DNA of 64,000 nt from Dermatophagoides farinae (Eukaryota; Arthropoda; Arachnida; Sarcoptiformes; Pyroglyphidae). Of the stretch, positions 13,657-26,001 are shown one piece after another. A program made the translations under genes and the position numbers. Under the pieces are notes generated by a model. It ran no database searches and was not told the origin of the DNA. It saw only the letters and a program-made list of their open reading frames with translations. Each line of letters starts with the position of its first letter. Position 1 is the stretch's first letter. The stretch is taken from the NCBI RefSeq assembly GCF_024713945.1, contig NC_134682.1:992001-1056000 (forward strand). Direction: 5' to 3'.

Positions 13657-14143
13657 TAATTAGAAAGAGCTTTGTTTCTTGCCACCATCATCCATTTATT
13701 CATAGAATAGTGAATTTGAATTATGAATAATCAAACAAACAAACAAACAAAAAAATTATCATTCACCTCATTAGTGTGTTTTTATGAACAATCGTTTTAT
13801 ATATCTGATAATGATGATTCATTTCCATATATATTTTCAATGTCATCATTATCATATCTTTATCATTGAAACTTCCATTTCATCAATTGAATTTTTTTTT
13901 TGCATTATAGAATATATAACAATTCTTTATATATATACAAACACACACACAGAGACAAAAACAAACCAATTTCTTCCTTTTATCATTATCATCTTTTTAA
14001 TATTTACATTCATCCAATTTATTGATTATTGATTCGTTTCAAGAAAAAAAAATCTATCTCTCCATTTTCATTTCATCGAATTTCCTGACCACACATACAC
14101 ATACAAATGACATTACATACAATGATATATAGAATCAGATTAT

Positions 14144-14149
14144 AATAAA
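14144..14149 (+). terminator. unk: Candidate unkempt poly(A) signal
   Basis: AATAAA lies about 490 bases after the unkempt stop codon. In DNA this AT-rich the hexamer is common, so this is only a candidate. Confidence 0.3.
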
Positions 14150-15197
14150 TAGAAATAGCAAGATGAATAATGATAAGTTTTGAAAAAAATTCCTGGTAAT
14201 TTCTATTCCGGAAATTTTCTCACCATTATTATGTAATAATTTTTTTTATCGATTTATTATGACAGGTTATGATTTTTTTTTCTTCTTTATTACATTAGTA
14301 AATTAGTTTTGAATATAGGTTTATTAATAATGTAAGCTTTTTTTTTAACGAGGACAGATCCTCGTTCGTTTATTACATTTCTCTCTCTCTCATCCATTTA
14401 TTTTATTTTTATTTTTATTTTTTTTTTTTTTTTTTTTGACATAACAGACGCAAATAATGAAATAAAAAAATGTTTTCCACATTCTCTGGATAAGTTAGCT
14501 ACACATGCACACATTTCATCGTCATTATCATTATTTTGGCACAATTTTTTTTTATTTTTACACAAAGCTGCAACAATTTTGATTTTTTTTCTCGTTTTTT
14601 TTTAATTTCATTTTTTAAAAATTGTTTTGTTTTCATTTCTCTCTCTCTCTCGTTCTGATTATTTGGACGCCAACACCACCACCAACAAGACACATAGAAA
14701 TAGTGATTGTCGATGGCGCGAACAACAACAACAAAAAAGATTTGAAATTTTTCTATGAAAAAAAAATTTAAAAAAAACTAAATATTTGATTTAGTTTAGA
14801 TTTTTAATTTTCAAAAAAAGAAAAAAAAATTCATTCAAACACACACACACCACACATTAGATTTTTTTATTTCAACAAGAAAAAAAATGTAGATTTTCGG
14901 AAACATTTCCGGCAATCGTTTTGTGGAATCAAAAAAAAAACACGAAAAATTATTCAGAGAAAACGGACAAAAAAAACTTCAGGGAACTTTTTCTTTCTTT
15001 CAAACATTATTTTCTTTTTTTTCCATTTAATTCTGTTGAAAATTTTCAAACAAACAAAAAAAAAATTCTATTCTATTAATTATTAATTGATTGATGCAAT
15101 GAAATGGTAAACAAAATCATCATCATGAAATTTATTGATTGTTGTTGTTGTGTGGTCAGGTTTTATTTTTTATTATTGATTATTAATATGATTATCG

Positions 15198-15228
<31 letters not shown>

Positions 15229-15606
15229 ATTCTCTTTTTTTTGATGCTACGTAAAAAAAACAAAGAATTTATTTTTTAAACAAATCAATCGATCATCATT
15301 ATTATACACGATAGTTGATTTATTTTTTGTTTTTTTTTTCTCTCTCTCTCTTCTGGTCGTCTTTTTTTTCATTTTTCTCATTCACACACACACACACAAA
15401 ACAAAAACAAAAACCCAATAATAATGTTGCAGCAATCGATTTTTTTTTCTAACTTTGTTTGAAATTGAATTTTTTTTTCATGATGTTAAATAAAGAAAAA
15501 AACTATTATGTAATCCACTTACGTTTTCGTCGTAATCATCATCATCGAATTTCATTTCTTCGCGAAGAATCGAAAATTTCGAACACAAACACAAAATATG
15601 ACAAAG

Positions 15607-15614
15607 CGCCATCT
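15607..15614 (-). promoter_or_regulatory. AGATGGCG octamer, CTCF/YY1-like
   Basis: On the minus strand this reads ATAGATGGCGCTTT, the fullest CTCF-like match of the set. It lies between the unkempt 3' region and the 3' end of the convergent minus-strand gene ending at 15844. Confidence 0.35.
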
Positions 15615-15843
15615 ATGATCATCATTTTTCATCAAATATAAACATTAATATACAACAAAAAAATCCAATTTGCGTCTGTTTTTTTTCGTTTTTTTTTTTG
15701 TTTCCATTTTTTTTGACGATGATGATAATGATTATTAATCTATCAATATAAATTGATGATAATACATGAATAATAATTTTGAATTTTTTTTTCAATTTCC
15801 TTTAATTTGGTTGTTTGTTATTGTTGTAATTGTTTCATAATTT

Positions 15844-16352
15844 TCAATGCTTTTGTTTGATTATTTCTGATTGTGCCAATTGTTGTGAAGATTTTGACGA
15901 TGACGACGACGACGACGACGGTGATGAAGATTTCAATGCTGATCGTTTACGTATATTTCGAGACGATGGTGTCTTTCGAATAGAAGATTTTGCTTTAGAT
16001 TTATCATTAATTTCATCATTCGACATGGTTGATGATGATGATTTTTTCATTATTGTCGATGATTCATTGTTTTTAGTTCGTTTATCATGACCACGTCGAT
16101 GTTGCCGTACAGTATTCCAGAATGAATTTTTCGATTGTTCAATAGTTTGATTTGTATCATCCATTCGTTGTTTACCAATACGAATGCCAATCAAAATGAT
16201 CATTATGATGATCATCATCAATGTAATATGTAGGAAAAAATCTATGTGATAAAAAAACAGAATGGTAAGACAGAATCATTTGTTCAAAACAACGACAACA
16301 ACAACATACTTCCGTCATGTAATTGAAAAAAGCTTGTACACACAACCATCAT
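15844..16352 (-). CDS. Small single-pass membrane protein, unknown family
   Basis: I do not recognise the family. Two exons on the minus strand join in phase 1: 16352-16310 and 16241-15844, separated by a 68-base intron with a GTATGT donor and CATAG acceptor. The 146-residue product has a hydrophobic segment at about residues 17-34 (LHITLMMIIIMIILIGIRIG), followed by a basic then Ser/Lys-rich tail ending in a serine run. This looks like a one-span protein with a short N-terminus and a cytosolic tail. The frame is open upstream to 16529, but that lies within 50 bases of the NMD3 start, so I prefer the ATG pair at 16352. It is divergent from NMD3 and probably shares its promoter. The intron and the in-phase hydrophobic segment argue that it is real. 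Confidence 0.6.
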
Positions 16353-16577
16353 CGTCAACGATCTAAACAATGATGTGGATGAAAAATGAATGAAAAGTAA
16401 ACAACAAAAAAAAAACCAAATGGAAAAAAAATTCGAATCTTGACTAGTTTTTTTCTGATCAACACCAGATGGCGTTTGTCGTACGGAATCTCCACGTGTT
16501 GTTTTTGTTGAGCAAAAATTTTGCATCAAAAAATCATTTTGAAATTGATGATTTAATCAACGAAAAATAACTAAGAA
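16353..16577. promoter_or_regulatory. Bidirectional promoter between the small membrane gene and NMD3
   Basis: About 225 bases separate the two divergent start codons. The spacer contains a CTCF/YY1-like CACCAGATGGCG at 16463-16474 and no obvious TATA box near either start. This fits a housekeeping-type bidirectional promoter. Confidence 0.45.
16467..16474 (+). promoter_or_regulatory. AGATGGCG octamer, CTCF/YY1-like
   Basis: It sits inside the divergent promoter, in the context CACCAGATGGCG, which matches the CTCF core well. A YY1-type initiator-proximal site is the alternative reading. Confidence 0.35.
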
Positions 16578-18333
16578 ATGGAATATATTCAAGTGGATCC
16601 ACAATCTGAAACACCATCAAAAATGTAAGTTTGTTTGTTTTTCTTTTTTTCTTGGTGTATTAATTTTGAAAATTGAAATTTTTTTTCTCTTGTAAAGACT
16701 TTGTTGTGAATGTGGAACATTGATCGATCCAAATCCATCGAATACATGTATATCATGTTTACGTTCAAAAGTGGACATCACCGAAGGCATACCGAAAGAA
16801 ATGATCATTTATTTCTGTAAAAAATGTGAACGTTATCAACAAGCTATGGGTCAATGGGTAGTGGCCGAACTTGAATCACGTGAATTGATGTCATTATTGT
16901 TGAAAAAATTAAAGAATCTAAATCGTGTACATTTGATTGATGCAAATTTCATATGGACAGAACCACATTCAAGACGATTGAAAATTAAACTGACCGTACA
17001 GAAAGAAGTGATGGGTGGTGCAATACTACAGCAGATATTCATAGTTGAATACATCGTACATACATCAATGTGTGATCAATGTCATCGGCGAGAAGCAAAA
17101 GATTTTTGGAAAGCCGTAGTACAAGTCAGACAAAAAGTTTCACATAAAAAAACATTCTATTATTTGGAACAATTATTATTGAAATATAAAGCCCATGAAC
17201 GATGTGTGAATGTCAAACAAATTCATGATGGTATCGATTTTTTCTATGATAAACGTGATGATGCCAAAAAATTGGTTGATTTCCTTCAATCAATGGTACC
17301 ATGTCGTTATACAACATCTAAACAGTTGATATCACATGACACACATAATAATACCTATAATTATAAATATACATTCGCTGTGGAAATTGTACCAATCTGC
17401 AAGGATGATGTTGTCTGTCTTCCATTGGCCACTGCACAACAATTGGGCAATATTGGTCAGATTTGTGTCGTATTACGTGTTACAAATCAGATAACATTGA
17501 TTGATCCATTTACATTGAATGGTAAGTTTGTTTTTTGTTTTCGTTGTTATTTGATTTGTAATACAATTCATCCATGACTGACTGACTGGACATTCTATTG
17601 TAGTTGCTGAAATGAACGCAACCACTTATTTTCGTGCACCATTTCGTTCAATTTGTTATTCAAATAAATTGATTGAATATACGATCATGGAAATGGATAT
17701 GATTTCGGCAACAAATGTTGGTGGTGGTGCTGTCAACTTTCGACAATCACAAAAGGTTAGTGTAAAAAATGTTTTTTGTTTCATATATGAATAACAAATG
17801 TTTTCTCACCTTATTTTTTTTAGCATGAATTAGCCGATGCATATTTGGTAAAATCATCGGAAATTGGTAGCTCACCACCGATACATACACGTACACATCT
17901 TGGCCATCTATTAAATCCTGGTGATCTTATTCTTGGTTTTGATTTGAGTACAGCTAATTTAAATGAACCAAATTGGGAACGTTATGAACAATCACATCCG
18001 GATAAAATACCGGATTGTATAATTGTGAAAAAATATTATGGTGATCGTGCCCAACGTAAAAGACGTCGTCGTTGGCGTTTACGTCGATTATTGTTGAATG
18101 AAACGGCTAGCCAAATAAGTAGTTCAACAACAACAATGGATAATCGTATGGATGATGATTATAATGAATTTATGGAAGATCTAGAAGAAGATGATGTTAT
18201 GAGACGTTATATTAATATTTATAAAGATAAACGTAAAATTGAATCTGAAATGGCAATCGATGCTGGCGACGATAATGATGTACCAGAAATTTCATTACAA
18301 GAAATGTTGGATGATTTAAATATTGGTGATTGA
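16578..18333 (+). CDS. NMD3: 60S ribosomal export protein NMD3
   Basis: NMD3 is the adaptor that lets nascent 60S subunits be exported by CRM1, binding the subunit in nucleus and cytoplasm. Four exons, 16578-16624, 16698-17521, 17601-17755 and 17824-18333, give 511 residues, close to the human 503. The start MEYIQVDP resembles the human N-terminus. The zinc-binding N-terminus is intact, with paired CxxC motifs (CCECG, CISC, CKKC, CDQC). Highly conserved blocks include LRSKVDITEGIPK, EAKDFWKAVVQVRQK, KKTFYYLEQLLLKY, EIVPICKDDVVCLP and RTHLGHLLNPGDLILGFDL. The C-terminus has the basic RRRRWRLRRL stretch and acidic, leucine-rich segments (EFMEDLEEDD and ISLQEMLDDLNIG) where the CRM1 export signal lies in the family. 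Confidence 0.97.
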
Positions 18334-18372
18334 AATTTTGCTTTAAATTTTTTTTTTTGCTCGATGAAAAAA

Positions 18373-18378
18373 AATAAA
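18373..18378 (+). terminator. NMD3: NMD3 poly(A) signal
   Basis: AATAAA overlaps a second AATAAA about 40 bases after the NMD3 stop, the usual distance for a short 3' UTR. Confidence 0.6.
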
Positions 18379-20751
18379 TAAATTTTATTGATTTGATTTT
18401 TTGAGTTTTTTGATATTTTTGACAAGTCCATTTGACAACCGGATAATATATTATGAAATATGTTCGATTTATTCAAGTGATTGTGCAATTCATAAATGAC
18501 ATGATGATGGATTTTGTATTGAAAAACATATAGTCTCTATGAATGGTGAATAAATATTACCTCAAGTCAAAATGTTCGATTTTTATTCATTTTTTTTTTG
18601 CTTACCCGAGGATCCAAAATAAACTTTTTCACCTTAAAGCATCGGTTTATGGTGATGACGATGATGATGATGATGATGATACATTTTTCAAGTTTCAACA
18701 TCATTCATGTCTACAAAAATTTTTTTTTTTTTCGACACGTATTTTCATTTTCATCTAATTGACTTAAATAATGATGATGATGATGATGAACAACACAAGT
18801 TTGTGATGGACTAAAATGGCTACAAGCTCATATTGATTGACCTCGTTACATTTTTTTTTTTTTCATTAGATCTTCATTGAAGTGCGTGTGTGTGTTTTTC
18901 TTGTTGATCTAAAAAAAAAAATAACAAACATTTTTTCGAGTCATTTTTCTCTCTCACTTACTCATTCTTCAGGGACAAAAAAAAATTGTGATTCAACAGA
19001 ACATATTGGCCAGCTGAAAATCTGATCACAAACACACATACACACACACATTATTGATTTCAACAAACAAACAACCAAAAAATAGTGCATTTGATAATGG
19101 AAAATTTTTTTTTTTTTTCGTTCCTTCATGAATCAACCAAATTGTTTGGCAGGGGACCGATTAAGGATTTCAATTATATCCTAGATTATTCGTGATAATG
19201 TAAAAGAGATAGAGAGTGAAATGAAAACGAAAGAGAAAAACAAATTGTTTTCTTCATTTACGAAAATTAAAAAAAAAACAAAAATTGATTTGATCTGATT
19301 TACATTTTGCCTTGTGTGTGTCCATTTGGATATACGTGATCTGTGTATGTATCCACAACAACAACAACAACAACAACAACGACGATTTTTTTTTGTAAAG
19401 TTTTTAAATCAACAACAATGAAATCATCGACTACTACAACGATTGATCATCTTAAATGAACTCTGTGGTGGTTATGGTCATCTTTATTATTATTATTCAT
19501 CATCCGTATTCACCAACATTATCATCATCATTATGATTATGATGATGATGATGATGATCCATTGGTCAGTCCATATTTATTATCATCATAATGATAAAAA
19601 TGGTGTGTGTGTGTGTGTGTGGTGAATGTGAGAGGCCATCGATGAAATGATGGCCCATACAAATTTTATCATCATCATCAACATCATCCATTGATGGACT
19701 GTTGTTGAATCATTTTGTTTTTTGTTTTCATTTCTTCCTGTAAAACAGCCATAACATCATCATCATCATCATTGGGAAACATTATTATTATCGAATCTTT
19801 TTTTTGTTTTGTTTTGTTTTGTTTGTCGTTGTTTGAGAATTTTTGAAATACATTTTTGTTGGTGCATCTGACTACTTGCTGTGTGCGTACATTTGTGTAT
19901 TGTCTACTGCTTTATCTTTTATGTCTATGTAATCTTTTGTTATTGTTGTTGTTGTTGTTGAATATTACGATACATCTCTAGTCTACATTTCTACATTTTT
20001 TTTCTCTGAAGAAAATTTGATGATGATGATGATGATGATGTTTTTATTGCATTAAAATGTGAAAATAGCGTTGTTTCACATCTAATTGTTGTTGTTGTTC
20101 CTCATCATCATCATCATAATCATGATGATCATTTTTTTTTCTTGTCTTATCTATTGCAATATCGATGTCATGTTTCGACGATCAACTAGTCTTTATCATC
20201 AATAATCAATAAATTCTAATCAATCAATTGAATCGATTCTATTCGATAATCGAGATATGCCTGAGGTAAGTTTAATAATTGAATTTTTGTTTTTTTCATG
20301 AAATGAGAAAACGAGAGAATGAAAAGAAAAGAAAAGAAAAAAATTCGCAAACATTTGCACACATGTGTGTGTGTGTGAATGAGATGATTTTATGTGAATA
20401 GCGAATTCGTAGTGTATTTTTAATCAACATCAAACATGATGATCGTTTATCAATTTGCTTAATTTATTTTTTTCGTCAATAATAATGATTGATGACTTGA
20501 ACGTTTTTTTCGACTATTTTTTTTCTATATTCAGGTGAAATTCGATATCTTTATTTTATACACACACACACACACATCCGTACCAGGAAAAATGAACGAA
20601 CAAACGAACGAATTCATTTCATTCATCAAAGAGAGAATTAAAAAAAAAACAAAACAAAAGAATCAACAGGTTGACATTGAAAATGAAAATTTTTTTTTTC
20701 CATTATCACTATTTTACTGTGCGTTGCCAATTGGATTTTCGTTTCCATTTT

Positions 20752-20783
<32 letters not shown>

Positions 20784-20784
20784 G
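20752..20784 (+). repeat. (GTT)n microsatellite
   Basis: A pure run of about eleven GTT units in the desert. Confidence 0.9.
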
Positions 20785-22463
20785 ATGAACGTGTTTCTAT
20801 TCATTTTCACTGAATAATAATCGCTTTAAAATTGCATTTATGGTGTTTGTATATGGATTCTTCAACCATTATAATTGTCATAAATCAAGTCTTTATTGTT
20901 TTCATTTGACTATAGATAGCAAGTACTTGACAGAATTTTTTTTTTTGGGGGAACCGAAAAAAAATGAAAATTTTCCAATTGTCGTTGTTGTTGATGATGA
21001 TGATGATAATGAAGGATTAAAAATTCAAGATTTTCTTTCACTTTGGCTGTAATTTTCAAATAATTAAAATGATGATTTGAGATTCATTTTTTTTTGTTCG
21101 TTGTTCCAAGACCTTGAATTGATGGTGGCGAAATAGTGAGAAAGTTTTTTTCACAGAAATTATTACCATCATTATCATCATCAACCATAGAGAATAGATC
21201 AAACATGATGATAGTGAATCTTTTTTTTATTTTTTATTTTTTTAAATGAATGATGTCTTATTTCTGACTTTTTTTCGCATTTTTTTTGACCAATTTTTTA
21301 TTCAAAAAAAAATTCAAGGTGTGTGTGTGTATCACACAACATTTTTTTTCCTCGTTTTCAAATAAAAAAAAATTGCGAATTCAGAACACTCGATTCATCA
21401 TTTCATATGTAACCGATACCGAATTGAACAAAAAAAAAAAAAAAGAAAAGGCCAACACCCTTAATATAATAATTAACCTGTTGCGACCGATTGCGTGACA
21501 ATTTAGTGATGATGATGTATTTTTTTCTGGACAATTTCATCTGAAATTTGAAAGTAAAAAAAAAATTTCATAATTTCATTATCAGTTAGTTTGTGGCCAA
21601 AATGAAACAGTGAAAATTTCCAATCTTATGATATATCTAATAAAAATGACCACCATTTAATGTCACACTAAAATGCACATTCAACTACTATTTGTCATCG
21701 TCCACATCCATATCACCATTATCATCGTCATTGATAATTGTTTTGGACATTTTTTTTTCTTTAATGAGTCCAACTTTGATGATGATGTTGATGATGATGA
21801 TACTTTTTTTCTGGACAGTAAAAAAAAGTGGACAGTGAACAATGAACATCAGTAGTTTATCATGATGATGATGATAATGATTGTTAAAAGTTGGAAAAAA
21901 AATGGATACGTGTTTTTTTTTGTCGAACTTTGTACGTGGTTGAAATGTAGAAAAAAAAATGCTTATTCAATGGTCAAGCATCCCATCGACAACGACAAAA
22001 ACTGACTGAAAAAATTCCAACACAAAAACTTTACTCTATCGGTCAACATATCTACTAGCCAGGTTTGTTTGTAACATCATCATCATCATCATTTTTTTTG
22101 TCAATCCATTGTTATATTGTTGCTTTTTGTTGGTTGTGGTCATTTGGTTTTCGTTGTTATTGTTGTTGTTGTTGTTGTTGTTTTGGTCAGTCAATCAGGC
22201 AGTTGGTCAGTAGGTTTTTTTTCCAAATTGAATTTCTCATGATTTAATGGTCTATTTGCTATAAATTATCCGCCCACTTTTTTTCTTGCTACTGCTGCTA
22301 CTTTATTATTTCATTTCTTTTTTTTCTTTTTTTTTTTGTTTTGAAAATGACAAACATTTTTCGAATTTCATTTATTTCTGACAATTCTGTCGTTCTGTTT
22401 GTTTCACCATTTGTAACTTTGATAATCGTAGAAATCAATTGTGAAAAAAAAATTGGATGCTTT

Positions 22464-22465
<2 letters not shown>

Positions 22466-22508
<43 letters not shown>
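22466..22508 (+). repeat. (TG)n microsatellite
   Basis: About twenty TG units, the longest dinucleotide array in the window. Confidence 0.9.
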
Positions 22509-22511
<3 letters not shown>

Positions 22512-25500
22512 CAAAGTGTGAAAAGTGAGAAATTTTGAAAAACGAGAGAGAGAGAGAGAGAAAGATGGTTCAGATATCACATGAACATTTTTTTATTATT
22601 ATTTCACTTTCAGCCAAAATAACAGTAGATCTTGATATCCAAACCTGTGTGTATTTGTGTGTGTATTGATTATTCTTGTGTAAAACAAAACCAATAAACT
22701 ATATATGAATCGCGATTGATGATTGAAAATTGAACTGTTTGAATGTTTTTTTTTTGTTCGGTGCGTGCGTATATGTTTATCGATTGATCGACCGTCCAAC
22801 CAGTTTTTCACCGTCGTCGTCGAATTGATTTTGAATTTTTTTTTTCAAATAAAATACTGGCCACTTTCTGCCCAATGACATTATGCAAATTTTGTGTTTT
22901 GTTTTTTGTTTTTGTTTTTTTTTTGATTTCTTGATTTAAGCAATAAATAAAATTTTTTGGTTTTGTTTTTTTTTATATTCAACAAGTATTCAACAAATAA
23001 AAAACTTTTTTTTTCTGTTTCTTTGAAATCAAGAATTTACAACGCCACCACACAATCAATTTATTCATCATTTTTTTTTTTTGGTGATCGATTTTTTTTT
23101 CAAAAAATTTCGCAATTTGTTCAAATTCTTGGCAAGCATCTCTCAATGTCATGAGAAGAAAAAACATGTCCAACAAGTCATAAAACGATAATAATTTTTT
23201 TCTGTTTTGTTTTCTGTGTGTGTGTTTTCGTCACATTTAATTGATTTTTTGTGAATCGATAAAATTGATGATTTGCTCTTGATTTTTCCATTGACAACCA
23301 CTACAACAACAACAACAACAACAACAGCAATACAGATCCAGATAAATAAACAAAAACAACAATCCGATTGTGGTCAGTGTTTTGTTTTTCCACACACACA
23401 CACACACGAAAAAAATCCGAAATTTAAATTTAAATTTCGTTTACTTGTTGTTTTGGCCAAGTGTTTGAAATTTGACCGAAACAAAATAAAAATAAAAAAT
23501 CCGTTGCAAACATTTGATTTTTTTTTTCTGGTCAACAACAAACGAAAAATCTCGCTAAAATATTCATCATAAATGTCCGGATGTTGATTTTTGGTATTGG
23601 CATAAAAAAAATTCAAATTCAAATTTTTTGTTGACAAAAAATTTGAATTTGAATTTTTTGCATTTAAACATCATTAAAAAAAAATTGCTTGACCTTGTAA
23701 ATTTGTTGTTATGTGAGTGATGATGTTGATGATGAATCACTCTGTTTCTCTCTTTCGCACCTTTATCCATTGAATTTGTTTTGTGTTGTTTTGTTTTGTT
23801 TTGTTTTCACAACCAAAACAAAATAATGGTCTTTTTTTTACATCACATCCATTTTAGAAACGTAATAATAATAATCAAATTATAAAGGGTATATAACTAG
23901 CGATCATTATCATCATTCATCGTCATTCATTCAATAAAATAATAATGATGATGATGATGATGATGATAATGGTCACTACTTGTTTTGATTATATAAGTGA
24001 AGAGAGAGGAAAAAAAAATTCAATTTTCAAGAATATATTGCATTCAAAGTTGTATATCGATATATTCATACTACTCACTGGGTGGTGGATGGTGGCTGGA
24101 TATCATCATGATTGTGATCAAGTGGTTGTGATCGATTGATTCATCGTCATCGTCATCATCGGGTTTATAGTGGTTTTTTTTCTGTTTGTTTTGCTGCTGA
24201 TTCATATCAGGTGTATGTGTGTGTGTGTGTGTGTGCTTAAGGTTGGCATCGAATTATCCATTAGTAAAAAACAAACTCGGAAATAGAATGAATGAATGGA
24301 CAGTGATGTGAAGTTTTTTTCCCTTTTTTTTAATCAATTATAGAAAAAAAACCGAGCTTGAAATGAGGGAAAAGATGCAAATTTTCCATTATGATAATCG
24401 ATTTTGATTAAGTTTTTTTTTAAATTAATTAATTCTAAACACACACATGATTTATGCAAAAATTTTGATTGTTTTTTCTCGTTTATTTTTTTTTTTATTT
24501 GTTTTTAACCATTTGGATACAATCAATCGATCCATTACATTATTTAGATGATGGAACAATCAGTTTTTTTGTTGCGAATTTTCTTATTTTTCATTCTGGT
24601 TACATTAAAGAATCTTTGCTTTTGGAAAAAAAAGAAAATTCTCAATGTCATTTCTTGCCAAGAAATGGCAATAGTTTTTTTTGTGTGTTTTTTAAAAAAA
24701 AAAATTCAAGTTTTTTTTTCTCTCGAAGAAAATGCAAATCAAATTTCATTATAAGATGATTATCAAGCGGAAAATATAAATTATCGTTGTTGTTGTTGTT
24801 GTTGCTGTTTGTTTGTTTGTTGTTGTTTTGATCAATGACAAATTTGCTTGTCAAATTGGCAAATTTTTTTTTCTCTATACAGCCACCAAACCAATAACGA
24901 GATGAAAATAAAAAAAAAACAAAATCATGGTACGCTCCCAAAAAAAAAAACAAATCGTCTTTGTGTAATTGCATATAGTCGCGTTTGTTCCAAATGATTG
25001 AATTTTTTTTTCCATTCACTAATAATTGGCATGAAGAATTGCACAAAAAAAATTGAAATGAAATGATGATGCACAATGTTCAACAACAAAACAGTGAACA
25101 GAACAGAGAACAACATAGAAGCTCAAAAAAAGTCCATCTCTTATCGATGTTTGATGTTGATGTTGATGAATGGTAATCATGACCAAACGAAAATGAAAAC
25201 AAAAAAATTTACAAAAATAGAGAATAAAAAAAGTAAAAGCATCGATAATACGATTATAATCAAAAGAAGACATACACACATGATCATCATTGTTTCTTGA
25301 ATCAACAAACAATCGATTGTTTCGTTCATTTTCCTGTTGCATTGGCTTTCGACTATTTTTTTGTTTTGTTTTGTTTGTTTGTTGTTTTTCTTGCTGATGA
25401 TGATGTCTTCAAGAAATTAATTTCTTCGTTTTTTGTCAAAATTTTGTTGACATCCAAATGATGATGATGATGATGATGACGATGATGATGATTGTTAATT

Positions 25501-26001
25501 GATGACAATTGTCCATTGATTGATCTGTTTCTCTTTTTCGATGTTCGATGTCTCTATGTAGACATTTATTATTCGGGCTATGACAGCAAATGACCTTCAT
25601 CATCATCATCATCATTGACTCTTTTTTTTTTGTTTTCTGATTGATTGATCCATCGTCATCATCATCATCATTTGTATATCATTTTTTGATTGTTGTTGCT
25701 CTCCTGTAATTATAATAACCATTTTACTATTTTTAGATCAATTTGTGCGTAAAATTTTATAGCGTTTTTTTTTGTTTTTCATTTCATTTCATTTTTTTTT
25801 TAAATTTAGATTTTCTGACCAATTGACCAACAACTTACTTCGTCATCATCGTTGTGACATTCATTCATTCATTCGTTCATTCATCCAAAAGTTGTGTCCC
25901 GGCGACGTTGACATTTTATTCATTCACATCCAAAAGAACTTGTTTTCTGTTTCCTGTATTGGACATTTAAATTAATAAATTCAATCAAACCAAAACACAA
26001 A

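Larger units (their letters stand above)
13657..15843. other. Unkempt 3' UTR and intergenic spacer
   Basis: The first few hundred bases are presumably the unkempt 3' UTR, with an AATAAA at 14144-14149. The remainder is T- and A-rich with CA, TC and ATT runs. No coding feature is visible. Confidence 0.6.
18334..26001. other. 7.7 kb gene-poor desert with microsatellites
   Basis: This stretch holds the NMD3 3' UTR (AATAAA at 18373-18378) and then simple repeats: GAT runs (18668, 18774, 20022, 23947, 25460), CAA (19361), GTT (20752-20784), ATC, TG runs (22466-22508, 24214) and TTTG/GTTT runs. A tiny ATG followed by a good donor at about 20262-20272 could mark an untranslated or mini first exon of the transferrin gene. 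I see no convincing coding exon or RNA gene on either strand. Confidence 0.6.

Noticed and set aside
16353-16529. N-terminal extension of the small minus-strand membrane protein
   Set aside because: It would start within 50 bases of the NMD3 start codon and adds a low-quality second hydrophobic stretch. The internal ATG at 16352 gives a more normal protein.
20257-20534. Mini first exon (ATG CCT GAG then GTAAGT) with an acceptor at 20534
   Set aside because: The frame downstream is repeat-like and no coherent protein results. Kept only as a hint of a non-coding 5' exon.
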